From positions 447,468 through 511,467 of the forward strand of contig CM035806.1 of assembly GCA_020466095.1 (NCBI GenBank): a DNA stretch of 64,000 nucleotides, read 5' to 3'. This DNA is from Chlorops oryzae. Its lineage: Eukaryota; Arthropoda; Insecta; Diptera; Chloropidae. Both the position numbers and the translations under genes were made by a program. The notes beneath the pieces were generated by a model. It worked only from the letters and a program-made list of their open reading frames with translations. It did not search any database and had not been told where the DNA came from. Below, piece by piece: positions 34,206 through 44,925 of the stretch (position 1 is its first letter; the number at the start of each line of letters is the position of its first letter).

Positions 34206-34951
34206 TTAAGGGGGTCTTCTCATTGAAAACCCGTTTTTTGGACCCTTTTTAAAAAAATTCTTATTTGAAAACGCAAAGAATAATTGAAAACTTTTTTTAT
34301 TTATTGTATTACAAAAGGTTCAAAGTAAATTTAAAAAATTTTTTTGCCTCGATACGTGGGCTGTTCAAAAAGTAATGAGACTTCAAAGTTGGTGGTGAAA
34401 AAAAAAGGTGCCGTCACGGCGGCCACGATTCCGGGTCTCCGGAGCGTCCGAAATGGAAAAAAAAAACGGGGTTATAATCAGTATAGATGTAATTCTCGGG
34501 TGAACCTCAAGCTTAATTTTGTGATTTTTTTTGACAAAATGGCGGCCATTCAAAAAAAAATTTCAATTTCGGGCTTTTTTTTGTAGTTTAGTGTAAAAAA
34601 AAAAAATAGTAAAAATTTTTTAAAATTATGGTCGAGATTCACCCGAGAATGGTGACAATTCTGCGTCGATTCCACTTTGTGTCATGAAAATCGGTTCAGT
34701 TGAACTGGAGATATCATGGCCGCCATTTCGAAAAACGTGGTTTCGAGATAAACGCGTTTAAAGTTTGAAGCAACGCAAAAATTACTCGTTTTAGCGCAGA
34801 TCTTGCTCGACAAAGAAGGCTATATCCTCTAAACTATTTCGAATTTCAAAAAATCCTTTTAGGGGCATATTCACAACTACCCAAGCTATAAATAAATGCA
34901 AAAAAAAAAAAAGTCGAAAAAAAAAGTTGCTCAATGAGAAGACCCCCTTAA
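34206..34951. mobile_element. TTAA-flanked TIR element, intact, 746 bp including both TTAA sites (piggyBac-like MITE)
   Basis: Perfect 21-bp inverted ends, TTAAGGGGGTCTTCTCATTG plus one base, with TTAA at both edges. TTAA target duplications are the mark of piggyBac-type transposition. The inside is non-coding and includes ATGGCGGCCATT and GAGATAAACGCGTTTAAAG. It lies 0.5 kb downstream of torso. Partial copies are at 5021 and 12240, and a relative is at 44196-44925. Confidence 0.85.
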
Positions 34952-35495
34952 AGCAGATATCTTCAAAAATCGATTTTGTTTTAAACACTGCAGTAATGAA
35001 ATCGTTTCGGTGTAAAAAGAGAATCAGATAATTTTGATTTTCATTTTCCAATGAATTTTGTGTCTCATAAATTTTAAGTCGACTTAAGCTCCAAATGAGA
35101 TTAAAGTACTGTAGAACTCTTCTATTACAAAATCACTTTACAATTCAATTTTTGAATGAGACCATGTACATACATACATACATACATAAGTTATCCAACA
35201 CTTTGAAGCATTCTTTCGAAACAGACGGTTTCGACTTGAGCATTTAATCCTAATTGTCAGAATTATTAAAATTTTTTTTAATATTTTTCGACGGGAAATT
35301 AAAACGAAAAGTTCTTTTATAAGTTAAATTCTACTTTCTTTCAAAAGATTTACAACAATCTTGAACTGGTTTCTGGAATCAACAAGGAGTTTACAATAAA
35401 ATTCTTATTGCATTAATAGATCAAAGGGGGGGGTCTGTTTTTTTTTATCTCTCTTAATCTTTAAATTCCAAGAAATGCTTTAACTTAAAATCTCA

Positions 35496-35881
35496 TCATT
35501 TTCTTGCTGCGTCAAATTCTCCGCTTTCCAATTTTGCAAGGCTGAGTGATACGGCGGCCTTGAATTTGCGTACGGCGATTTTGTCTGGATAATTTCGTAG
35601 AGTCGAAGCTAGGTATCGTCCCCAGAGGTGAAATTCATCTTCTTCTTTTTCGTTGACTGGAAGCAATGTCTGGTTTTCATGCGTTATTTCGCTTGAGGTT
35701 TCTTTTTTAATTGACAGCTTCATTGTTTTCTTACGCTTTGCAGGATGCATAGGCTCACAAGCGGCCGATGAGACTACGATGATGATGATGATGATGAGGT
35801 TTCCAAATTGTTTTCAAAATTACTTCGAGAAGTGTCTTCGGGACTTAATGATTCCACTTTGTTGGAACAATTAGGATGACC
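35496..35881 (-). CDS. MADF-domain protein, last exon with BESS-like end; one frame break
   Basis: After the acceptor TTCTATTTCAG, the frame reads GHPNCSNKVESLSPEDTSRS and a serine run, then meets TAG at 35774-35776. A second frame, shifted by one base, continues CEPMHPAKRKKTMKLSIKKE and ends with EDEFHLWGRYLASTLRNYPD, KIAVRKFKAAVSLSLAKLE and a stop at 35496. That end resembles a BESS interaction motif, which usually closes MADF proteins. A single-base error at the serine run, or real damage, would explain the break. Confidence 0.6.
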
Positions 35882-35961
35882 CTGAAATAGAACGAATCAA
35901 ATTTGTTTTAAGGGGAACTATCCTTGAATTCAGTACGACGTGAATGAAAGTACTTATATAC

Positions 35962-36099
35962 CGAATTTGAATGAGTGTCGCCTGTAAGGTCATGAAGAAA
36001 AATGGGCGCCATAAACAGCATTTTTATATAATATTCATTTGGGGTTCGCGAAGGAGATTTTCCACTCTTTGCCGTTTTCAGGAACTTGTTGTGAGCATT
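35962..36099 (-). CDS. MADF-domain protein, exon 2
   Basis: The acceptor is TTTTAAAAG and the donor TCG|GTATAT, 46 codons, phase 0 on both sides, no stops. KSGKSPSRTPNEYYIKMLFM and APIFLHDLTG fit the last part of a MADF domain (K.SG ... Y...L.F.......). Chosen because it keeps the frame from exon 1. Expression is unproven. Confidence 0.6.
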
Positions 36100-36158
36100 C
36101 TTTTAAAATAAGTAATAATCGGTTAAGATTCGAATGATCCGAAATATATACTATATAC

Positions 36159-36390
36159 CATGATACAAGAAAACAAGATAGCGCCACTTCAGTACCGCTA
36201 TTTTGAGGTTCTCTTTGAGAGCCGAAAATTGAGTTTGTGACGTCACTGAGCGAGAAATTGTTGTTGTTTCCCATGCTATTCAAAAATGTAAAAAGCGGGT
36301 TTAACATGGGAAACAACAACAACGAATCGCGATTTTGAGTTTGTGACGTTTCCTCTCTCAAGTGGCGCTATCTTGTTTTCTTGTATCATG
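36159..36390. mobile_element. P-like MITE, copy 2, in the MADF gene's first intron
   Basis: 232 bp, almost identical to 12446-12677. It is flanked by a perfect 8-bp duplication CTATATAC (36151-36158 and 36391-36398). Confidence 0.9.
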
Positions 36391-36463
36391 CTATATACAT
36401 ACATACATACATATATATAATTACAAACATATTCAGAACAAAAAAAAAAAAAAAACGTTTTAC

Positions 36464-36694
36464 CCGGAATTGTTGTCTTAGTAAAGTCCATTTGCAAATC
36501 ACTTCATGTTTCGGATAGTCCAATGTCGATGAGACCTCCTCCCAAGCCCGTTCACGGGTTGCTCGATTTTTGTACTGTGTTGATTGATTATCCCAGAGGC
36601 AGCAACGAGATTCAACCAATGAAATCAACTCAAACGTTTTGTCTGTGGTCCATTCCAAAACCGCTGACCGGAGACGACTTTTATCTTTCACCAT
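36464..36694 (-). CDS. MADF-domain protein, exon 1
   Basis: 77 codons from ATG at 36694. The sequence FELISLVESRCCLWDNQSTQ and YKNRATRERAWEEVSSTL and VICKWTLLRQQFR follows the MADF pattern (LI.LV ... LWD..S..YKNR..R..AW.E...L ... C...W..LR..FR), found in Adf1-like DNA-binding regulators of insects. It ends CGG|GTAAAA, phase 0. The MADF identity is clear; the ortholog is not. Confidence 0.85.
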
Positions 36695-36699
36695 TATTC

Positions 36700-39600
36700 G
36701 GAATAAAGCATCCAGCGAAAGTACTTATTACCAATTTTTGTTACGTTAACGACGTTTTACAGCGAGCTTAAACAACCAGACAAAACAATTATTGCTCCCA
36801 GCCTTTGTTGACAAACTTTGAAGCGGAAAAAATACCTGGCATTTGAGTGGCAACAGCTGGTTGATGGCAACATGTTGAAGTTTGTCGCGCGTTTGTCAAT
36901 GCGACCCTTCCAACGGCGTTGCTAGTATTTTTTTTTTTTTTTTCGCTTCATGGACCATAAGTGCCTACACTCTGTACTAGTAAATACTTAATTTTTTTCG
37001 TGTAAATTGTCAACAGTTTGTTTGAAAAATTTAGCATTTTAAAACTTTGCTTTGGTTATATTGTGATTTTCTATAAAGTAAGAAATTCTTACTTTGATTT
37101 TTTTAAATTTGTTACTGAAAAAAAAAAATTAAATTTTATTTACAAATTCAGGGTCCACGTCGAACTATTTTGTGTAGGTCCAATTATACGGCATAAAGCA
37201 AAGAGATTCGTGTCTACATTTAAAAAAAAAAAATAATTTAGACCATTTTGAACATTTCTACCACATAATATACATTTCTACGCATTTAATCTCGAAAGAG
37301 CTGGCAGCATTGCTATTCCGACTCACAGCCAGGGCTGCCATTTTGAACAAATTCAGACGATATTGTCCACGTTTAAACAGGGAGACAAAACGCGAGACGC
37401 TGGAAGGAAACACATGAGAGTGGCGGAGATGGAATGTCTTTCGTCTCCGTCACTCTGATGTGTTTTTTTCCAGTGTCTCTCTTAATCTAAACAGGGACAT
37501 TGACTTTTTTCAATATAAAAAATTGGAGTTCGCTATTTGGCTTTACTAGAGTTACTCATGCATTTCCAGCAGGGTTGCAACTTGGCGAAGAAGAAAATGC
37601 AGCAGTTTTGAACAAAAATGGCAGAGATTTGAATTTGCGCAGAAAAAAAAAATCGATAAAAAAATTTTTTAAAATCTACCATGAATAGTACATAATTGTA
37701 ATTACTTAAAATATTTCTCGATATTGCTCGTCTTTTAATGTTCAGCAAAGATTGAAAAGATTTTTTTCTGTCAAACGAACTGTCAAACTATCGATATCGC
37801 GACAAATAAAATTATATACTCAGATATGCAGTAAATACTTGCTCAATTAATTGACGTAAGTAGGCCTTCTGCAGCTTTTTAAAAACAGAGACAGAGGGCG
37901 CTATAGATAGACTTTTTCCTTCAAGTCCGAGATAGCTTTCCGCTCTCTCACTAGCTCCACAAGCCTTTACTTATGAAAGTTATTAAGGTTTTCCACCCTG
38001 CTCTTTCTTTTTCTTTTATTTTCGCATTCGATGTTTTCTGTTTGGAATTCTTCAAGAATTTCGATGTCTAAAAAATCGGTTTCCATCGCGGCGCAGTCAA
38101 GAATCAGCTGCTTTCAGATTACTTTTCACGAAGAATGTGCGTGACTATTGTTTGCATGAACTAAAGAGGAGAGCGCAATGCAATGCGTTTTCAACTAAGT
38201 CGCAGATGTTTCAGGTTTCATATGACTTTACTACGTCATCTGATTTCTATCGTACTGTAAGTTTACGTTGTGTAACTATTCTGGGTGGTCGTCTTTTCGA
38301 TTTTTCGACTGAAAGGAAAGGGAAAATTGTTAACATTTGCATTTTGCTTTTTATATAGTACTATAGTGAACAGTGTAAAGTTCGAAGTTATAATGACTTT
38401 TCGGTTTTTTTTTTTGCATGTTTCGATATGAGCTTTACTTACGTAGCATCTGAGTATATACTATGACGTACGTGTAAACGGTACCGCTGTGGTCCGCGAG
38501 AATGTTCTGGGCATTAAAATATTGCGAGATTTTTCTGAGACCGAAAGGGAAAACTGGAACTCAACTTGGTGTAAACCATTGAGAAACGTCAGCGTTCTTA
38601 ACCATTTTGCTTCAATATGAAGCATACTCAATAAGTGGATGAAGTGGGTATCTGAGATTCGATTATTTTCGAATTTCGAACTTTTTCGAGGCATTCAACT
38701 ATTCGAATTAAAAACTGATGCCACGTTTCGATTTTATTCGAATTTTTCAATAAATTTTTTAACCTTCTACTGCATGATATGTGTATGAAATAAGGGGCAT
38801 TTCACGTCAAGTGTACCCGCACAAAAAACTTCATAGCTGGGATTTCGATGAAACTTTGTGGAAATGTTGCGCTATGAATTGTGCAAAAGGAGGAGGGAAA
38901 ATATTAACCGGGTGCCTAGATACAGGGTGTTAAACTTCGACCTTTTTTGTATTCAAAAAATTCTACGTCTCGCAAATCGGAAAATGAAAAAAATGTGAAG
39001 GATTTTTATAGATTTTTGTCTGGTCTTTCCGAAAAAAAAAATATTACAATCCACAGAAATTATTATTGATGCAAAAAAAAAAAACGGTTTTTATTTTTAT
39101 AAGCAATTTTTCGCCCAATGCGACATTTTTGATATTTATTAAAATAATTTTAAACGAAAGCTGAACTTTTTTTCTATAAAATGACATCTTAAACAAGATG
39201 GGATCTTTTAAACTAAGGACTAAATGGAGGTGTAGAACCCAGCGCCAAGCACGCAGAAGCCGCTTTTCAGCTGTGGCTGTTGAACTTCTCAAGTTTATAA
39301 AGCTGAATAGCGGCTTCTACAAATGAATAATGATGTTTTTAATTCGATTTTAATTAGATAACACATACCATTTAACCCATTTAGATTTCACTGCTCCCCT
39401 TGGTGATTTCAATAAAACTCACATATTTTCCATGCAAATGCCAAAGTATAGTGCATTTGCTTTAAATCAGCATACATAACAATTAAGTACTCATTTAATC
39501 AATCGAAAATTTTTACTTAAACGTATACAAAGCCTCATATAAACAATGTATGGCAACATTAGAACATTAGAATAGTAGAAAGGCAAGAGGTGTAATAACG

Positions 39601-40114
39601 TCTTCAATATTAATTTAAGATAAATTGAAATATTTTGTGTACTCTGACTGGTGTGTGCTGAAGATGTCAAAAGGGCTACAATGATTTCAAAAAACGGTGG
39701 GCTGTGCAGGCTTCCCAATTTGGGATGTCGTAAAATTACGTCGTCGTCCAATAACGAATTTGTGAAGATTCTAAAAGGAAATTAAAAAAAAAAAAAAAAA
39801 AAATACTTTGACGTACTAAATTAGCTAACTACAATCTTAAAAATTTAATTTGAGTAATATCAAATGAAATATTTCTCTAAGTGCACAAGGAGACCGTCAA
39901 GAAAGTGTCGAACAATGTCTTTTTCTCCAAGGAACTAGTGACATCGCGAGTTGAATCCTGTCGTCTCGCACTCACTGGGCTTAAATCCCATCAGATTTTT
40001 ATTTTTTTTTTTTTTTGCTTATCTACGGTTGTAATCTAAGCCCAATATATTGCGTGCCTGCAAAGCATCAATGATCATTAGTAGATGCGTTAAATGATTT
40101 TGCAATTTTTTTTA
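36700..40114. other. Intergenic, no supported gene
   Basis: It separates the MADF gene (transcribed leftward) from COQ9. Upstream of the MADF start it should contain that gene's promoter. A 140-bp MITE lies at 37362-37501. Other open frames are short and without recognisable motifs. Confidence 0.4.
37362..37501. mobile_element. Small palindromic MITE, about 140 bp
   Basis: The left and right halves are inverted: GGAAACACATGAGAGTGGCG against CACTCTGATGTGTTTTTTTC, and outer GTTTAAACAGGGAGAC against GTCTCTCTTAATCTAAAC. Confidence 0.6.
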
Positions 40115-40339
40115 TCAATTTTTCCTCACCGTTATGAACGCAGAATTAAATGAGCGTTGAAATCGATCAGTCATATCACCCGTTTGCATAAGCATCACCT
40201 GCAATTGAACTGCCTCATCCATGCGATTCTGCAGGAACTCCCAAGTTTTGGCATGATTTGCAGAACTATCCTGGAGCAAGTATATCTCTGTCATTTTAAG
40301 TATTGTTGCCAAGCCAATTCTTCGTGTATACCAATCAAA
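40115..40339 (-). CDS. Coq9: COQ9, last exon
   Basis: Acceptor GCCTTGCAG, phase 0, 74 codons and a stop. It encodes FDWYTRRIGLATILKMTEIY and LLQDSSANHAKTWEFLQNRM, the C-terminal COQ9 signature with the W..R helix that binds lipid and the partner COQ7. Confidence 0.93.
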   Translation of the reverse strand, partial: FDWYTRRIGLATILKMTEIYLLQDSSANHAKTWEFLQNRMDEAVQLQVMLMQTGDMTDRFQRSFNSAFITVRKN

Positions 40340-40406
40340 CTGCAAGGCATAAGGCAATTGCATTAAATAATAGTTTAAGATTCCATTTGCGCTTACAGTA
40401 ACTTAC

Positions 40407-41170
40407 ATTTACAGAACGATCACCGGAGTAGTAGCAAATATCATCGACCAGTGTCAGCACCTGTGCTAATGACGTTGATGCATTTTGCGGCAGAGCTATG
40501 AGAGCCAACGCTTGCGGCCACTGTTTTTTATATGGCTCAATCATTGCAAGACGCGTACGTACTGCACGGACTAGAAATTCAACTGGATCTCGGATCTCTT
40601 GCTGGCCATTTTGAGTTTCTTCTTGCAAATGTCGAACAAGCTTTTCGTTGCACTTGCCATTGAAATAGGAAACTAGTGCGAAACCGCCTTCAGGAAACAT
40701 GCCATGCACAACACTTGGGAAGCCAATCTGCTCGGCACCTTGGACGATAGCTGCTTTTGTCCAGCCATGCGATGGCACAAAGTCCAGTGCAGCTTCGAGA
40801 ATCTGAACGCGAATGGCATCAACTTTGGCCTGCTTCGCGTCTGCCTCATTATTTTTTTGGCGAGTTTCTTCCTGTGCTTCTTGCTCATCGTACTCTCTTT
40901 CGCGTTCCTCTTCTCGCTGACGAAATTCATCAATCGTTGTCGATGCATTGCTACCAAAAGCTGGCTGGCCGGGTCTGTTGTCGCTGTACAATCGTTCTGG
41001 ATTTGTGATGTATTTACTTTGACTATGGCGATTGGCATTTTTTTCATATTGTTGTGATGAATAACGCCTATTTACTTTTGCTCTCACACTCACCGCTGCT
41101 GTTACCGAGGTAAGGAATCTTTGGCTAGGGCGCAGCACATGGCCAGCATGTGCACAGCCGCACACAGTGT
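40407..41170 (-). CDS. Coq9: COQ9, main exon (ubiquinone biosynthesis factor, mitochondrial)
   Basis: COQ9 binds lipid and helps COQ7 hydroxylate demethoxyubiquinone in the mitochondrial matrix. This exon has a basic, serine/arginine-rich N-terminal part (RFLTSVTAAVSVRAKVNRRY) fitting a targeting sequence, a charged linker (REEEREREYDEQEAQEET), then ILEAALDFVPSHGWTKAAIV and HGMFPEGGFALVSYF, typical of the TetR-like fold, and DDICYYSGDRSVN before a consensus donor. The acceptor is TTTCTATTAG at 41171, phase 1, so a short first exon with the ATG must lie further right; I did not find it. The 875-bp element at 41260-42134 sits in that intron or promoter. COQ9 near torso may be conserved synteny with Drosophila (from memory). 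Confidence 0.92.
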
Positions 41171-41259
41171 CTAATAGAAATAAAATCAAATAATAACGAT
41201 AGCATATAAGTAGGAAAAAGTGGCAATTGTAGAACATGAACATATTTTATACTTTGAAT

Positions 41260-42134
41260 CAGACCTGTTAAATAATGATTAATTAATCAGATTATTTTTT
41301 TCTTATGAGTGAAATAGTGATTATTTAATGATTATTTTTGTATGACCTATATTAATCAATGATTGCGATTACCAAATAATCATGAAATAATCATGATTAT
41401 TTTAGATTAATGAAAAAAATCAGAAAAAATCAAAAATAATCAAAAAAATAATCCCGATTAATTTTAGATTATTTTTGATTTTTTTTGATTATTTTTGATT
41501 TTTCCTGATTATTTTTGGGTTTTTTGATTTTTTTTGATTATTTTTGATTTGTTCTGATTTTTTTTTTATTAATTTTAATTATTTTCAATTTGTAATTGAA
41601 TATAATTAAATGTAGTACAGCGAGGGGCTCATATGTCCTTGCCTATGACATCGCAATGTAAAATTCGCCTCTCGAAAGTATTGCCGGTGGTTTGACGAGG
41701 GGTGGTCCTAACCACAGGTGGCCGGTGAATTCACTTGTCCGTTGCCGGTCCCACGGACTATAGGGAAACTTTGGAAAAACGATGTTATTCAAATACAAAT
41801 TGAAAATAATTAAAATTAATAAAAAAAAATCAGAACAAATCAAAAAAAATCAAAAAACCCAAAAAAAAAAATCAGAAAAAATCAAAAATAATCAAAAAAA
41901 ATCAAAAATATTCAAAAATAATCTAAAATTAATCGGGATTATTTTTTTGATTATTTTTTGATTTTTTCTGATTTTTTTCATTAATCTGAAATAGTCCTGA
42001 TTATTTCACGATTATTTGGTAATCGCAATCATTAATAATCAAAAATTTCAAGAAGTTAAATTAATAATGATTATGGATTAAAAAAAGAACAATAATTCAT
42101 GATTATTAATCTTAATCGGGATTTAACATGTCTG
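41260..42134. mobile_element. Foldback hAT-like element with GATTATTTTT arms, 875 bp
   Basis: The ends CAGACCTGTTAAATAATGAT and ATTTAACATGTCTG (inverted) are flanked by a perfect 8-bp duplication CTTTGAAT (41252-41259 and 42135-42142), the hAT hallmark. Both arms (about 300 bp) consist of TGATTATTTTTGATTTTT-type simple motifs in opposite orientation. The core 41610-41800 is normal-complexity DNA with GGCCGGTGAATTC and TTGCCGGTCCCACGG. Confidence 0.88.
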
Positions 42135-42651
42135 CTTTGAATGCAATGTGAAACACATACATACATATATCGACCCCTTTTTGCGAAATTATCGTATGTT
42201 ACAAAAACCGAAATCTTACAGGAGAGTGTTTTTCTACTATTCTTTTCATATGCGACTGTGTACATATAAGCTAAAATTAGTTCCGCATTATTTACATAAC
42301 TACAGTGCTTAGGGTTTTAATATTTTGCCAGGATATGAATTAAAAGCTTTAGAACAAATTTGCATCAAAAAGTCAATTTCGTAAAAAATGTAACATACGA
42401 TAAATCCGTGAAAAGGGGTCGATATATTTTCGATTTTTACACTTATCATAATCCTAAATCGTTCTTTATAAAGAGATGTGTCATATAAAATCTAATCTTA
42501 ATTTTTCAATGAAATCCCTTCTAAATGTCTTAAAAATGCAAAAATATTCCTTAGTTGTCATTTAAATAAGAATAACACCTCAAAACATTCGTGCAAGGCT
42601 CGCTCTTTTAGGTGCTTCGTCCAAGACTTTGTACGTTTTTTCGTCTAGATT

Positions 42652-43680
42652 TTAGAGTAATAAACAGCAAGCGTCATTGCACAAAAAAGCACCTTCGGGG
42701 CTGATTTCATAGGCCTCTGAATAAAACATTTTCTCACATCGTTGCTTCAGTGCAAAGTCCTTTAGTCTCTTAAACAATCCAATTGTTATGTAACACGATA
42801 GCAGATCTTCAACGAACATATTGCCAAAGATGTCACCGCATTCCAATCTTATAAAGGCCTAATCACAAATTCTGCGAATATCGCGTGAGCTTTTTGGCCA
42901 GTTGCAATGAGAGATTGTGATTCAACGAGCCAGAGATCCAAGAAGACATGAAGCACTGTCCATTCTCCAAATTTTTGACATTCATAACATCCAAGCAGCT
43001 TCGACTCAAGCAGAATCACCACCCATTCATCATTTTCAGCTTTTGATTTTTTCAAATTGAAGCTATTTAATCATTTCAAGCCAATAAATTGATCGAGTTT
43101 CCTCAAGGAGCATATTGTATATAGCCAGCCACCTGCTTTCAAATTTCAAAGCTGTTCGCAAAGCAAATCTTTGCATTCTTCCAGATATCAACCAATGGCC
43201 CATTTGTAGAAGATGCCAAGGAACGAATAAAGGTTTCTTAGGCACGCAAAGAATTGACGACTATGGTTATGGCGCAGTAAAAATGTTAAACCACGAGAAT
43301 GGCGTTCTATTTCTTTTTTTAAGCAAATGTCATCAAAGTGTCAAGGTTTTTCCAAATGTTGTGAAATTTCCATTTTTTTTTTTTCTTATACTCACATTAA
43401 ATTGTCAAATTTCGCATTCAAAACTTACTCATTGCTAGGACGAGGTTCTGCAATCTGCACAATTTGTTTAAAGCGCTGTAATTCGCCATAGCTTTTTTGC
43501 AGTCAATTGCATCAACACCGAAATTTTGGATAACAACAATATAACAACAGCTTGCAATCAGGTGTAAGCCGGCTGTCGAACGGATCTGGTAGATAGCTAC
43601 GAAGCTGAACAACCTCCAAAAAGCCGCTAAATTTAATAGCTGTTCATTTCGGATGTACTGAAATCGTTCTGGTTTTTTTT
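42652..43680 (-). pseudogene. Unidentified gene, interrupted frames (three or more pieces)
   Basis: Four adjacent minus-strand frames read like one protein: FLEVVQLRSYLPDPFDSRLT, then FGVDAIDCKKAMANYSALNK to a donor ATGA|GTAAGT at 43428; after an intron, MGHWLISGRMQRFALRTALK; KLLGCYECQKFGEWTVLHVF; and LECGDIFGNMFVEDLLSCYI ending in a stop at 42652. Composition is protein-like (W, C and L patterns, helical). Breaks occur near 43520, 43063 and 42850, each fixable by a 1-bp change. I do not recognise the family. It is either a decaying gene or a real gene with assembly indels. It may lie between COQ9 exon 1 and the main exon, or upstream of COQ9. Confidence 0.5.
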
Positions 43681-43865
43681 TTTTTTTTTGTATATATTTT
43701 TTTTTTTTTTACCGAAAAGACTAGTAATTTCGGAGATTTTGTCGTAAACGAAGTTTTATGCCACTGCCAACGTAGATTTTCATTCTCGGTAGTATAGCTT
43801 TCAAAGAGCTCAGTTTAGTTTTATTCAAAAATTTAGTCACCATATTTTAGTCATTTGTCGATCAA

Positions 43866-44083
43866 TGAGGCCTTTTACACTAGTCAATTCTTGACGTCAA
43901 TTCTCACATTTTTGCAAAGCGAGCAAAGTGCGCGAATTTAGATAAAAATTGAGTGTGTTTTGGTTGCGCGTACTCGATAGATCGTTTCGTGCCCTCGTAT
44001 GTGAAAACACGGAGGATGTAACTCTAACAGAGAATAAAAAATGCGAATTGACGGTCAATTGTTGACTAGTGTAAAAGGCCTCA
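43866..44083. mobile_element. MITE ending TGAGGCCTTTTACACTAGTC, 218 bp
   Basis: TIRs of 22 bp (TGAGGCCTTTTACACTAGTC plus AA and complement), with further inverted matches inside (GACGTCAATTC / GAATTGACGGTC). The target duplication is not clear. Confidence 0.75.
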
Positions 44084-44195
44084 ATCGCCTGAAATGCTCG
44101 CTAAGAGCACTCTAACACGCATGAAACATGTTTTGAAAACACATAATTTATATGCATGGGAAAAAAAGGGGAAGCACCGATTTTTACCGTAACGT

Positions 44196-44925
44196 TTAAG
44201 GGGACCTTCTGGTCTAGAATTTTTTGAAAATTGATTTTTTTTTATATATATTTCGGAAGAATAGACTTTTAAGAATATGCTGGCAAAATTTCGTGAAGAT
44301 ATTGACAATATTTGTTTTGCTACAGCCATTTTAGAAGGTGGAGACAGCAGGCAGCGCGCTTGATCAAAGCAACTTTGAACGCGTTTATCTCAAAACTACT
44401 TTTTTTGACCTGGTGTGAATGAAAACAAAAAAAACCATCGAACCGATTTGTCTGGAATTTTTATATATTATTCATAACATCAATGGCTATGGCCCGAACT
44501 AGAATCGAATTTTTATTTCAAGAACTTCATATTTTTTCATCAAAAAAATGGTCAAAAAAAGGGGAGCTTTTGATGGTTGAAATAAAAAATTGCGCCATTT
44601 TGTCAATTTAAAAAAAATTTTTTTTATTCTAGTTCCTGCCATAGCCGCATTTATTCTGATTAAAAACATATTTTTGTTTTTTTTTTCCGATTACCAGAAC
44701 TGCCAAAATCTTTCACACCACGAAGGTACTTTTTCAAAGAGGGTCCACTTCAACGCCATTTTTAAAATACCAAAAAAAAAAAAAATTACATTTTTTTATT
44801 TTTTATCAATAAATAATATAATAAGCCTGCATACTTAGAAAATCGTTTTTTATTTGGCTTAATACCAAAAAAAAATCATGAAAATACCCTAAATTTTCGT
44901 GCTCTAGACCAGAAGGTCCCCTTAA
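44196..44925. mobile_element. TTAA-flanked TIR element, 730 bp, relative of 34206-34951
   Basis: The ends are TTAAGGGGACCTTCTGGTCT plus AGA and complement, with TTAA at both edges. Internally it shares GAACGCGTTTATCTCAAAAC and similar prose-like AT stretches with the 34206 element, but the TIRs differ. Confidence 0.82.

Noticed and set aside
40704..41057. Plus-strand open frames opposite COQ9
   Set aside because: Antisense shadows of the COQ9 main exon, which has clear homology on the minus strand.
43115..43438. 107-codon + strand frame with CILPDINQWPICRRCQ
   Set aside because: It overlaps the minus-strand gene remains, which have better coding character and a consensus donor.
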